DNA of 35,684 nucleotides from Fibrobacterota bacterium (lineage in GTDB: Bacteria > Fibrobacterota > Chitinivibrionia > Chitinivibrionales > FEN-1185). Positions 6,618 to 13,930 of this stretch are shown piece after piece. The stretch spans positions 1 through 35,684 of the forward strand of contig PLWQ01000030.1 of the NCBI GenBank assembly GCA_003165595.1, in the 5' to 3' direction. Positions within the stretch are counted from its first letter, which is position 1, and the number at the start of each line of letters is the position of its first letter. The position numbers were made by a program, and so were the translations under genes. A model generated the notes under the pieces. The model saw nothing but the letters and a program-made list of their open reading frames with translations, did not search any database and was not told the DNA's origin.

Positions 6618-7619
6618 ATGGAACCACAAACAATTCCCGTACCGACCCCTTTTGAAAAGAAATTGCAGGCTGCATCGCTGTGCCCGCTTGTGAGCCGGGA
6701 CATTGTGACGCTGCAGATCAATGCGGGGAAGCGTTGCAGTCTTTTATGTAAACATTGCCATGTTGAGGCCGGGCCGGGGCGCACCGAGGAGATGTCTCGC
6801 GCTACGCTGGAAAAATGTCTCGCTATTGCGGCCGGGCAGTCCATAACCACCGTCGATATCACCGGCGGCTCGCCGGAAATGAACCCGCATATCGAGTGGT
6901 TCCTTGATGCCGCGGCCAAACTCGGCAAACGGCTTATTGTGCGCTCCAACCTGGTTATCCTTCTTGATAAGGAATACGAACAGTTCGTTGATGTTTACGT
7001 GCGCAACAGGGTGGAACTGGCAGCGTCGCTGCCGCACTGGAAGGCGGAAAAATGCGACCGCCAGCGCGGACAGGGCTCGTTCGACAAGATTGTTGCCGTC
7101 ATTCGGATTCTTAACGGGCAAGGGTATGGCCGTGAGGGGAGCGGGCTGGTGCTTGACCTGGTGCATAATCCGATGGGATCGTTTTTGCCCGGACCGCAGG
7201 CCGCGCTCGAACAGGAATACAAAGCCGAACTGGCGACTGTTCATGGTATCACCTTTAACAAACTCTTTTGCCTCACCAACAATCCGGTGGGCAGGTTCAG
7301 GGAGCATCTGGCGGCAAAGGGCAGCTACGAGGAATACATGGCGGCGCTCGAACGGGCGTTTAACCCTTTGGCCGCGGAGAACGTGATGTGCCGCACAACG
7401 CTGTCCGTCGGCTGGGACGGATCGATTTACGATTGCGACTTCAACCAGATGCTCGGCCTTCGGGTAGACCATGGCGCGCCCAACCATATAGAAGAGTTCG
7501 ACCTGGAGGCGCTGCGGCAACGGCGGATCGTGGTGGACGATCATTGCTATGCGTGCACCGCGGGTCAAGGGTCCTCGTGCCAGGGCGCCGTGGGTAAGGC
7601 GTCCGGTGTGCGCGGCTGA
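6618..7619 (+). CDS. arsS: ArsS-type radical SAM/Cys-rich domain protein
   Basis: A 333-residue radical SAM enzyme. INAGKRCSLLCKHCH holds the cluster-binding CxxxCxxC (Cys40, Cys44, Cys47). DITGGSPEMNPH is the 'GG.PE' SAM-contact strand. NVMCRTTLSVGWDGSIYDCDFNQML and the terminal HCYACTAGQGSSCQG provide the Cys-rich auxiliary region (DUF3641/TIGR04167). Family knowledge: these proteins form the rSAM/selenodomain group now linked to arsenosugar synthesis, where ArsS adds a 5'-deoxyadenosyl group to methylated arsenic. Some relatives contain selenocysteine; here all positions are Cys and there is no in-frame TGA before the final stop. The neighbouring TIGR04282/04283-like transferases strongly support the assignment. 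The arsenic substrate itself is inference, because no arsM is in the window. Confidence 0.8.
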   Translation: MEPQTIPVPTPFEKKLQAASLCPLVSRDIVTLQINAGKRCSLLCKHCHVEAGPGRTEEMSRATLEKCLAIAAGQSITTVDITGGSPEMNPHIEWFLDAAAKLGKRLIVRSNLVILLDKEYEQFVDVYVRNRVELAASLPHWKAEKCDRQRGQGSFDKIVAVIRILNGQGYGREGSGLVLDLVHNPMGSFLPGPQAALEQEYKAELATVHGITFNKLFCLTNNPVGRFREHLAAKGSYEEYMAALERAFNPLAAENVMCRTTLSVGWDGSIYDCDFNQMLGLRVDHGAPNHIEEFDLEALRQRRIVVDDHCYACTAGQGSSCQGAVGKASGVRG

Positions 7620-7628
7620 CAAATCCCC

Positions 7629-9623
7629 ATGAGTCCCGCACTTTTCATCGCATTCTACGGCTTTGCATTTATCGCCATGATCGGCCTGTGGCGTTTGTGG
7701 CCCAAACGCGGACCGTTGTGGGCCGTGTTCCTGATCGCACTTGCTTTTCGCGCCGCGCTCCTGCCGCTTCCGGCCAATAGCGATGTAAACCGGTATGTAT
7801 GGGAAGGGGAAGTCCAGAACGCCGGATTCAACCCCTACGCGCTTGCGCCGGACTCGCCCCGCCTCGCGCCGCTGCGCGATTTTGTATGGAAAGGGGTCAA
7901 CCATAAGGACGTGCCGGCCGTCTATGGTCCCTGTGCCGAAATCCTTTTCCGTTTGTGCGCCGCAATAGCAACGTCGCCGCTTTTCTTCAAGATCGTTTTT
8001 ATTTTGTTTGATATGGGGACCATGTTTTTTCTGGCCCTGCTCATGCGCACCTGGTCAATCCCAAAGTTTGCGGATTCCCCGAAGCAGGCTTCGGGGTTAG
8101 CAAACGACTATGAAATTTTTCTTCCTTGGGGATGGAAGATGCCTCGCAGCTTGCTGCGAGGTTCTTCACTGGAGCCGAGGCATCTTCTTTTGTATGCGCT
8201 TAATCCGCTCGTGCTGTACTCGATAGCTGCGGAGGGGCATTTGGAAAGCGTCATGCTTTTCTGGATTGCAGGCTGTTTCTATTTTTTTCGCAAACAAAAG
8301 CACGGCCTCACGTTTCTCTTCTTTGGCCTTGCCTGCGCCACAAAGCTCACGCCGGTGTTCCTGTTTCCGTTTTTACTCAGGAGAAACAACGCGGCCCGGT
8401 CGATTTTTGCGCTCGTGCCGATCGGCCTTTATTTGATGTATCTCGCGCCCGGCGTGTCGTTTCTTTCGGTACCGCTGCACTTTGCCACGCAGTTTCATTT
8501 TAACGGGTTTAGCGCGACAATTCTGTCGTGGCTTCTGCCTTTTTCACGGGTTCCCGCGCTTTGTCTGGCGTTGTTTGTCGCCGTTATGTTGTACCTGTTC
8601 TTCTTCACCCCGGATCGTTTACGGGCGGCATTTTTCGCGGCAGGCGCCTTTTTTCTGTTTTCACCAACCGCGCATCCCTGGTATCTGCTGCTCGTTACGA
8701 TTCTTTTGCCGTTCTACCGGTCGCGGCCCTGGATTCTGCTGCACCTGACCGTCGGGTTTGCGGCGCTTGTCAACATTGGCTACGTGCAAACCGGAGTGTG
8801 GAGAGAATCGCCCCTGCTGTGGGCCGCCGAATATGTTCCGTTTGCATTGCTTGGGCTGCGGGTCTTTGTCCGCGGCGCATCCTTTGCGCCGACGCGGTAC
8901 GCTCGTCCCTCGTTTCTCTCAATAGTCATTCCAACGCTTAACGAGCGGGAAAACATCATCGCGTGCATCGACGCCATTGCGCCGTGCACGGAGCTTGGCC
9001 ATGAGGTGATCGTGGCCGACGGCGGGTCGGCCGACGGGACTCTCGAAATTCTCAGGAACCGTCCGGCCGTGCGGGTCGTGGCGTCGGCGCAGGGACGCGG
9101 CATTCAAATCCGGCAGGGCATTGCGGCGGCACAAGGAGACGTCATTCTCGTATTGCACGCAGACAGCAGGCCGGACCAAACGCTGATTTCCCGGCTCGCC
9201 GCCGTTCTCGAAAAGAACCCGCATGTTTCCGGCGGCGCGTTCCGCGCGCGGTACAGGAGTACGCGGAACCGGTACGCGCTTACGTCGCTGCTCAACAGCG
9301 GCCGGGCAATGCTCACCGGGATTTCCTTTGGCGACCAGGCGCAATTTTTTCGTACAGCGGCGATTGGAGACCGGTTCCCGGCGTATAAGATCATGGAGGA
9401 CGTAGAGATTTCCTTTCTCATGAAGCAAAGCGGTTCGGTAGCGTTCCTTCCTTGCAGTATAAGCAATTCGGTGCGAAAGTGGGAGCGCGACGGCTATGTG
9501 CGCAATTGCGCGGTTGTCGTTTGGCTCACCATGAGGTACGTGCTGCAGCGAAGGTTCGGGCTCGTTTCACCCGATTGCGAAGACTACTATATTCGCTATT
9601 ATCAAGGAAGGCGGGGCTTATAG
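7629..9623 (+). CDS. fusion of a polytopic membrane glycosyltransferase with a TIGR04283-type glycosyltransferase
   Basis: A 664-residue two-part protein. Residues 1 to about 420 are a multi-helix membrane glycosyltransferase of the DUF2029/GT87 or mannosyltransferase type, with the lumenal acidic motif SDVNRYVWEGEVQNAGFNPY near residue 52. Residues from about 427 are a family-2 glycosyltransferase, LSIVIPTLNERENI...VIVADGGSADGT...VILVLHADSRPD...GGAFR...FGDQAQFFR, closest to the 'rSAM/selenodomain-associated transferase 2' group (TIGR04283). The two are usually separate genes. Between residues 150 and 190 the membrane part contains two palindromic DNA repeats translated in frame (8077-8096 and 8136-8186), which add a hydrophilic loop. 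The start is 9 nt after arsS. The stop overlaps the next start by one base (TAGTG). Confidence 0.75.
   Translation: MSPALFIAFYGFAFIAMIGLWRLWPKRGPLWAVFLIALAFRAALLPLPANSDVNRYVWEGEVQNAGFNPYALAPDSPRLAPLRDFVWKGVNHKDVPAVYGPCAEILFRLCAAIATSPLFFKIVFILFDMGTMFFLALLMRTWSIPKFADSPKQASGLANDYEIFLPWGWKMPRSLLRGSSLEPRHLLLYALNPLVLYSIAAEGHLESVMLFWIAGCFYFFRKQKHGLTFLFFGLACATKLTPVFLFPFLLRRNNAARSIFALVPIGLYLMYLAPGVSFLSVPLHFATQFHFNGFSATILSWLLPFSRVPALCLALFVAVMLYLFFFTPDRLRAAFFAAGAFFLFSPTAHPWYLLLVTILLPFYRSRPWILLHLTVGFAALVNIGYVQTGVWRESPLLWAAEYVPFALLGLRVFVRGASFAPTRYARPSFLSIVIPTLNERENIIACIDAIAPCTELGHEVIVADGGSADGTLEILRNRPAVRVVASAQGRGIQIRQGIAAAQGDVILVLHADSRPDQTLISRLAAVLEKNPHVSGGAFRARYRSTRNRYALTSLLNSGRAMLTGISFGDQAQFFRTAAIGDRFPAYKIMEDVEISFLMKQSGSVAFLPCSISNSVRKWERDGYVRNCAVVVWLTMRYVLQRRFGLVSPDCEDYYIRYYQGRRGL
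8077..8096. repeat. palindromic repeat inserted in frame in a coding sequence (first)
   Basis: CCCCGAAGC and GCTTCGGGG are perfect 9-bp arms around AG. It is translated as part of SPKQASGLA within the membrane glycosyltransferase domain. It precedes a second palindrome by 39 bp. Confidence 0.7.
8136..8186. repeat. nested palindromic repeat inserted in frame in a coding sequence (second)
   Basis: Outer arms AAGATGCCTC (8136-8145) and GAGGCATCTT (8177-8186) are perfectly complementary. Nested inside are CCTCGCAGC (8142-8150) and GCTGCGAGG (8153-8161) around TT, so the outer and inner arms compete for CCTC. The reading frame stays open through the element (KMPRSLLRGSSLEPRHLLL). Related sequence occurs at 3040-3060 and near 80-109 in non-coding DNA. 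Confidence 0.75.
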
Positions 9624-10240
9624 TGGCAGGAGCAGATGCCCGGCGCCGCACGGTAATAGTATTTGCAAAGGCGCCCGTAAAGGGCGCCGTCAAGACGCGG
9701 ATCGCAGCGACCCACGGCGACGATTGCGCGCTGGCAATTTACAGCGCCATGCTGCGGCGCACCGCGCAAACGCTCGTGCGGTTTCGCCATCACGTTGCGT
9801 TTACGGGCGCAAGGGCCCCCGGCGATCTTGCCCGGTATTTTCCCAAGGCAACGTCGTTCTTCCGGCAGCGGGGGAGAACGCTGGGAGAGCGCCAGGCAAA
9901 CGCGTTTCTGCACTGCGCCGGGCTTGGATACCAAAGGTTCTGTCTTGTCGGATGCGACTGTCCGGGCCGCACCGGCCGCGACATCGCGGCCGCGTTTGCA
10001 GCACTTGACAATGGGTACGACGCGGCAATCGGGCCGGCCGCCGACGGCGGCTACCATCTTATTGCCGGATCGGTCGCATGCACCGGTCTTTTCGACGTGC
10101 AGGGCTGGAGCACGCCCCATCTTCTTTCAGAAACGCTTGAAGCGGCAAAGCGGCTCGGGATTTGCTGCTGGTTATTGGAACCAAGAAGCGATGTCGATAC
10201 CTACGCCGATTATCTCACCTGGAGAGGCTTGGCTCGATGA
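9623..10240 (+). CDS. TIGR04282-type transferase (DUF2064, CofC-like nucleotidyltransferase fold)
   Basis: A 205-residue protein. It begins VAGADARRRTVIVFAKAPVKGAVKTRIA, where FAKAPVKGxVKTR is the signature loop of DUF2064/'rSAM/selenodomain-associated transferase 1'. It continues with FCLVGCDCPGRTGRDIAAAF (metal and nucleotide-binding Asp) and AAIGPAADGGYHLIA, which fits the GPA.DGGY..IG motif. The fold is that of GT-A/CofC nucleotidyl- or glycosyl-transferases. The start is GTG at 9623, overlapping the preceding stop by one base, with AAGGAAGGCGGGG upstream. The next gene starts at ATGA with a 4-nt overlap. Role: probably activates or transfers the sugar part of the product with its TIGR04283 partner; this is inference from family co-occurrence. 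Confidence 0.8.
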   Translation: MAGADARRRTVIVFAKAPVKGAVKTRIAATHGDDCALAIYSAMLRRTAQTLVRFRHHVAFTGARAPGDLARYFPKATSFFRQRGRTLGERQANAFLHCAGLGYQRFCLVGCDCPGRTGRDIAAAFAALDNGYDAAIGPAADGGYHLIAGSVACTGLFDVQGWSTPHLLSETLEAAKRLGICCWLLEPRSDVDTYADYLTWRGLAR

Positions 10241-12660
10241 AAACCCCGTTTCTCTACTTTGACTGGCTCCAGAAAGACAACCCCAGCGGCGCGGTTGAGC
10301 GGCTGCCGGCGCTTGCCGGCCGGTTCGAAACGTCCGTGCCGGGCCTGTATTGCATCGGCGACCTTACCGGCGTCCCTCTTATCAAGCTTGCCGCGGAATC
10401 GGGAAGCCGCTTTATGGAGCAATTGTCCTCCGACGAAGCGTTCGCGGCGGAGCGGAAAGGGAAAGCCGGGGACTTCTACGACCTGATCGTCATCGGCGCC
10501 GGGCCTGCCGGCGTTTCGGCGGGCGTGCGGGCCCTGGAACTGAATTACAAGCATCTGATTATCGAGTCGTCGCGTGCGTTCAACACCATTAACAACTTTC
10601 CGGCGGGCAAGCCTATCTATGTAACGCCGGCCGGCCCGGTGCAATCGCCGCTTGCGTTTACCGACGGTTCCAAGGAAACGCTCATTGCCCAGTTACAAGC
10701 GGGCAAGGACGCGCACGACATCCAGCTTCACGAAGGCGAAATGGTCAAAAGCATCGCCGGGAGCTCGGGCAGTTTCTTTGTGGAAACGTCGGCGGCGACG
10801 TATCGGGCGCTCAGGGTGGTGATTGCAATCGGCACAACAGGGGCAACCCGGAGGCTCGGCGTTGCGGGTGAGAATCTTCCAAAAGTGTTCTCACGCCTCA
10901 TCGATCCGGGTCTGTATCACGACCAGGATATACTTGTTGTGGGCGGCGGCGACAGCGCCCTCGAGGCCGCGGTCGCGCTTGCAAAGAGCGGCAACCGAGT
11001 GACTCTATCGTATCGCAAGGCAGCTTTGGGCAGGCCCAAAGAACGCACCCTTAGGAACTTTAACGAGCTGGTACGGGCAGGCGCCGTAACGCCCCTGTTC
11101 GAATCGCGGGTGAAGGAGATTCGCGAAACCGACGTGTTGCTTTCTACAAAGCGCGGCGACACCGCTCTTTCCAACGCGGTTGTTTTTGTTTTGATCGGCT
11201 CCGAGCCGCCCATAGAGTTTCTCAAAAAGGCGGGAGTACGGCTGCACGGCCAATTCTCCTTGCCGGACAAAGTCGGGCTGGCCGCATTCCTGTTTTTCGC
11301 GATGATGCTTTACTTTGGGAAAAAGGCCCCGGTCGCGGCGGTATCGGGCTTTGGCGATTTCGTGCGATTGCCGCTCTTGCTATCCGGCCTGGCGTGGCCG
11401 CAGCAAATAGACGGCCTGGCGGCGTGGCTCGGGTTTGTATGCTTCGCAATAACCGGGCTCGCGCTCGCGGCGTATTCCGTGAGGAAGATCAAACGGAATG
11501 CCCGGGGCGTTTGGCATGATTTCAAGCTCGGTTACTATGCCGCGATTTCGGTTCTTGTCTGTTACCTTTACATAGCGTACAAACTGCTCGGGCAGCGGCC
11601 GCTGCTTTCCGACATGGGCGACTGGTATGCCGCGCTGTACTCCCTTACCATTGTGATCTTCGGGTTCCGGCGCATGTATGTGAGGCGCACCGGGTACATC
11701 GCGAGGCAAACCCTTGCGCTGATGGCGTTCCAGGTGCTGCCGCTTTTTGTTCTGCCGCTGCTGGCGCTTCCCTTCATGGGGTCGCATCACCTGCTGCCGG
11801 CCCGGGTCATGGAAACGGTCTTTCCGGACCAGTCCTACTGGCGCGCATTCGGATTTGTTTTGGCATGGCCGCTCTTCATTTACAATGCGGCAACGGGTTC
11901 TCCCGCGCTGTTCTGGCTGGTTTTGGGAATTGTCCAGACCTTTGTAATAGTTCCGTTCATAGTGTACAAATGGGGCAAAGGCGCGTATTGCGGCTGGGTG
12001 TGCCCGTGCGGGGCAATGGCCGAAACCCTCGGCGACGAGTATCGGACGCGCGCGCTGCACGGCCCGGCTGCCAAGAAGGCGGAGAATTGGGGACAAGCGG
12101 TTCTGTGGTTTGCGGCGCTGGTCACGCTGGCGAGCCTTGCCGCAGGGACCGGCAGCCGCGGTTCAAACAACGCGCTTGAGGTATATGGCATCATCATTGA
12201 TGTCGTGCTTGCCGGCGTGATAGGCCTGGGCGTCTATTTCCATTTCTCGGGCCGCGTCTGGTGCAGGTTTTTTTGTCCGCTTGCCGCCCTCATGCATATC
12301 TACGCCCGTTTCTCGCCGTATCGCATCATGGCAAACAAGAAGCGCTGCATCTCGTGCAACATCTGCACAAAGGTTTGTCACATGGGAATAGACGTGATGA
12401 ACTTTGCAAACAAGGGCATTCCCATGAACGACGTGCAATGCGTTCGCTGCAGCGCGTGCGTGGTGAATTGCCCGTTGCAGGTGCTCACGTTCGGCGCCGT
12501 GGGATCGACCGATTTGGAAAACAAGAAGTACAAGAATACCGGTTTCCCTCTGGCGCGGGGCTGGCAAAGCGGGCTCTTGCAAAAGGACATCGACATGCTG
12601 GTTGCGGAAGAAGAAACCCCACCGGCCGACCCCTTAAGGAGGCCGGCCCGGGCATTGTAG
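10237..12660 (+). CDS. FAD/NAD(P) oxidoreductase fused to a NapH/CcoG-like membrane polyferredoxin
   Basis: An 807-residue fusion, coupled to the preceding gene by an ATGA overlap at 10237. Residues 82-100 hold the FAD Rossmann motif VIGAGPAG (87-92). ILVVGGGDSALEAAVALAKSG (about 228-248) is the NAD(P) site, as in thioredoxin-reductase/YpdA-like enzymes. From about residue 345 come several membrane helices. YCGWVCPCGAMAE (about 585) follows, then CRFFCP, and two ferredoxin-type clusters CISCNICTKVCHMG and CVRCSACVVNCP (about 705-755). An odd feature is the FAD-binding 'GLYCIGDLTG' motif (GD at 41-42): it lies before the GxGxxG site instead of after the NAD domain, a circularly permuted order. 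It probably passes electrons between NAD(P)H, a membrane carrier and the radical SAM or redox partners; the direction is unknown. The last two codons and stop lie in a perfect hairpin shared with the opposite gene. Confidence 0.75.
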   Translation: MKTPFLYFDWLQKDNPSGAVERLPALAGRFETSVPGLYCIGDLTGVPLIKLAAESGSRFMEQLSSDEAFAAERKGKAGDFYDLIVIGAGPAGVSAGVRALELNYKHLIIESSRAFNTINNFPAGKPIYVTPAGPVQSPLAFTDGSKETLIAQLQAGKDAHDIQLHEGEMVKSIAGSSGSFFVETSAATYRALRVVIAIGTTGATRRLGVAGENLPKVFSRLIDPGLYHDQDILVVGGGDSALEAAVALAKSGNRVTLSYRKAALGRPKERTLRNFNELVRAGAVTPLFESRVKEIRETDVLLSTKRGDTALSNAVVFVLIGSEPPIEFLKKAGVRLHGQFSLPDKVGLAAFLFFAMMLYFGKKAPVAAVSGFGDFVRLPLLLSGLAWPQQIDGLAAWLGFVCFAITGLALAAYSVRKIKRNARGVWHDFKLGYYAAISVLVCYLYIAYKLLGQRPLLSDMGDWYAALYSLTIVIFGFRRMYVRRTGYIARQTLALMAFQVLPLFVLPLLALPFMGSHHLLPARVMETVFPDQSYWRAFGFVLAWPLFIYNAATGSPALFWLVLGIVQTFVIVPFIVYKWGKGAYCGWVCPCGAMAETLGDEYRTRALHGPAAKKAENWGQAVLWFAALVTLASLAAGTGSRGSNNALEVYGIIIDVVLAGVIGLGVYFHFSGRVWCRFFCPLAALMHIYARFSPYRIMANKKRCISCNICTKVCHMGIDVMNFANKGIPMNDVQCVRCSACVVNCPLQVLTFGAVGSTDLENKKYKNTGFPLARGWQSGLLQKDIDMLVAEEETPPADPLRRPARAL

Positions 12661-12690
12661 GGGCAGGTTTCGAACCTGCCCCTACAATGC
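12652..12690. terminator. 39-bp perfect hairpin shared by two convergent genes
   Basis: Arms of 18 bp (12652-12669 and 12673-12690) are perfectly complementary around TCG; the centre reads GGGGCAGGTTTCGAACC. Each arm contains GCATTGTAG, so both the plus-strand oxidoreductase and the minus-strand DUF1499 gene end with codons GCA TTG TAG drawn from the element. It probably acts as a bidirectional terminator, although there is no U-tract on either side. The sequence type resembles dispersed palindromes common in uncultured genomes. Confidence 0.7.
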
Positions 12691-13131
12691 CGAATCGAAT
12701 CTTTCCCTGACCGTCTCCATTCTCTTTCTGTTGACTCCCATGTCACCCTTGCCGAGCCGGGAAGCCGATCTGAACTGAATTGTCTTTGCGCTGTCGTCGA
12801 ACGCGAATTCCACATCGTCGACAAACCGCCACAGTTGCGAAGTGAATTCAACATCGAGATAGTCGCCCTTGTCCGAAATGATCCTGGTGCGGGGCAGGGA
12901 ATTGATGACCGTAATGAGCTTTTGCTTTGCCTGATCCATGGTCCCGGTGTAGGACAACGGTTTGGCTGCATGGGTCTTGTCGGTTGCAAAAGTCGATACG
13001 CAATTGGGTGATTCGGGGCATGGCGCGAGCTTGCCGTCGTGCACGCCGAGATTGGACGGGCGCGTGCCGGAGCAGGTGCACAAAACCAGGATAATGCAGC
13101 AGCCCAGAGCTTTTGTAAACGTCTGATGCAT
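12682..13131 (-). CDS. DUF1499 family exported protein
   Basis: A 149-residue protein. The start at 13131 is chosen for AGGAG 6 nt upstream and the following signal peptide (residues 1-20, LGCCIILVLCTCSG; Cys20 may be lipidated, though the lipobox is imperfect). The mature part has the DUF1499 layout: LAPCPESPNCVSTFA near residues 34-48, then a long stretch with GDYLDVEFTSQLWRFVDDVEFAFDD and a terminal GVNRKRMETVRERFDSAL. The usual family pattern 'PnCVsS..' and 'R.GysD.G.NR.R.e.ir' is present. The function of DUF1499 is unknown. It is the last gene of a minus-strand trio, 41 nt after the DUF547 gene, and its stop is inside the shared hairpin. Confidence 0.75.
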   Translation of the reverse strand: MHQTFTKALGCCIILVLCTCSGTRPSNLGVHDGKLAPCPESPNCVSTFATDKTHAAKPLSYTGTMDQAKQKLITVINSLPRTRIISDKGDYLDVEFTSQLWRFVDDVEFAFDDSAKTIQFRSASRLGKGDMGVNRKRMETVRERFDSAL

Positions 13132-13172
13132 GTGGATCTCCTTTGGAGGCGTTTGAACCGGCACAGCTCGTT

Positions 13173-13907
13173 TCACGGGCACCTGCTAACCTTGTTGAGC
13201 GACCAGTCGTATTCGTTAAAATGAATTTCCGGTCCTACCGGCCGCGACAAAATCGCCGCAATAAACGATGAGAATGACCCGAAAGACATCTTGAAATCGT
13301 CGCCGTACCAGTCGAATATTTTCGAAACGTTCATTGAATGAGTTGTGAAAGTGTTCCGGGTTGTGTCCGTGAGAAAATCGAAGGCCGCGCGCTTTAGTTG
13401 CATGTTGAGACTGTCTCCCGTGTAGGGCGCGTTTTGCAAAACGGGGCAGCTTCTTGAAGCACACACCAGGGCGAAATGAATACGCGCGTCTTTGAACCGC
13501 TTCCGAAGAATATCGGTTTCGATGTTGTCAAGCGACACCAAGTCGCCGAAGAGCGGCACGAATTTGGCTCCCCACGGATTTGAAATGTTCTTGATGCCGG
13601 TTCTGAGGGGGAGATGCCGTACAACAAGGTCTATGGTATACAAGTTGTAAAGGTTGATGTAGTAGGCGATTTGTCCGTTTGGGGAAAACGCGGCGACGTC
13701 GGCGCGTTTGACCGAACTCAATTCGGCCCTGGCTTTGTCCAGAATGGCCGGGTTCTTTGCAAGCATGTCGTACGCAACCCCTCCCCGGCACACATATTCC
13801 AAAAGCAATCTACCATAATCGCGGTACATGGGATCGGACCCGCGCGACGGGACTGCTATGGAAATTGTTGATAAAAAAGAGAACGCCAAGAGCGTTGCGC
13901 GGTTCAT
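13173..13907 (-). CDS. DUF547 family exported protein
   Basis: A 244-residue protein with a signal peptide (residues 1-23, ends VPSRGSDP). The DUF547 core is clear: FSPNGQIAYYINLYNLYTIDLVVRHL (about 73-98), IHFALVCASRSCPVLQNAPYTGDSLNMQL (about 142-170) with the conserved Cys-Pro, and VSKIFDWYGDDF (about 194-205). The Y.INLYN and HFAL.C.S.SCP motifs are diagnostic. The DUF547 fold has been likened to transglutaminase/NlpC-type enzymes with Cys and His; no reaction is established. The ATG is preceded by AAGGCAGCAGGAA. It lies 23 nt downstream of a secreted unknown and 41 nt upstream of the DUF1499 gene, so the three form one operon. DUF547 genes also accompany rSAM/selenodomain transferases in some genomes, but the orientation here is opposite. 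Confidence 0.8.
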   Translation of the reverse strand: MNRATLLAFSFLSTISIAVPSRGSDPMYRDYGRLLLEYVCRGGVAYDMLAKNPAILDKARAELSSVKRADVAAFSPNGQIAYYINLYNLYTIDLVVRHLPLRTGIKNISNPWGAKFVPLFGDLVSLDNIETDILRKRFKDARIHFALVCASRSCPVLQNAPYTGDSLNMQLKRAAFDFLTDTTRNTFTTHSMNVSKIFDWYGDDFKMSFGSFSSFIAAILSRPVGPEIHFNEYDWSLNKVSRCP

Positions 13908-13930
13908 TTCCTGCTGCCTTTACCAATCGT

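Noticed and set aside
6618-7619. Selenocysteine in the ArsS-like protein
   Set aside because: Relatives may use Sec, but here the expected positions are Cys codons and no in-frame TGA precedes the final stop.
6744-7904. 386-residue minus-strand frame opposite arsS
   Set aside because: It is the antisense of the radical SAM gene and the next gene start; no ribosome-binding site or domain.
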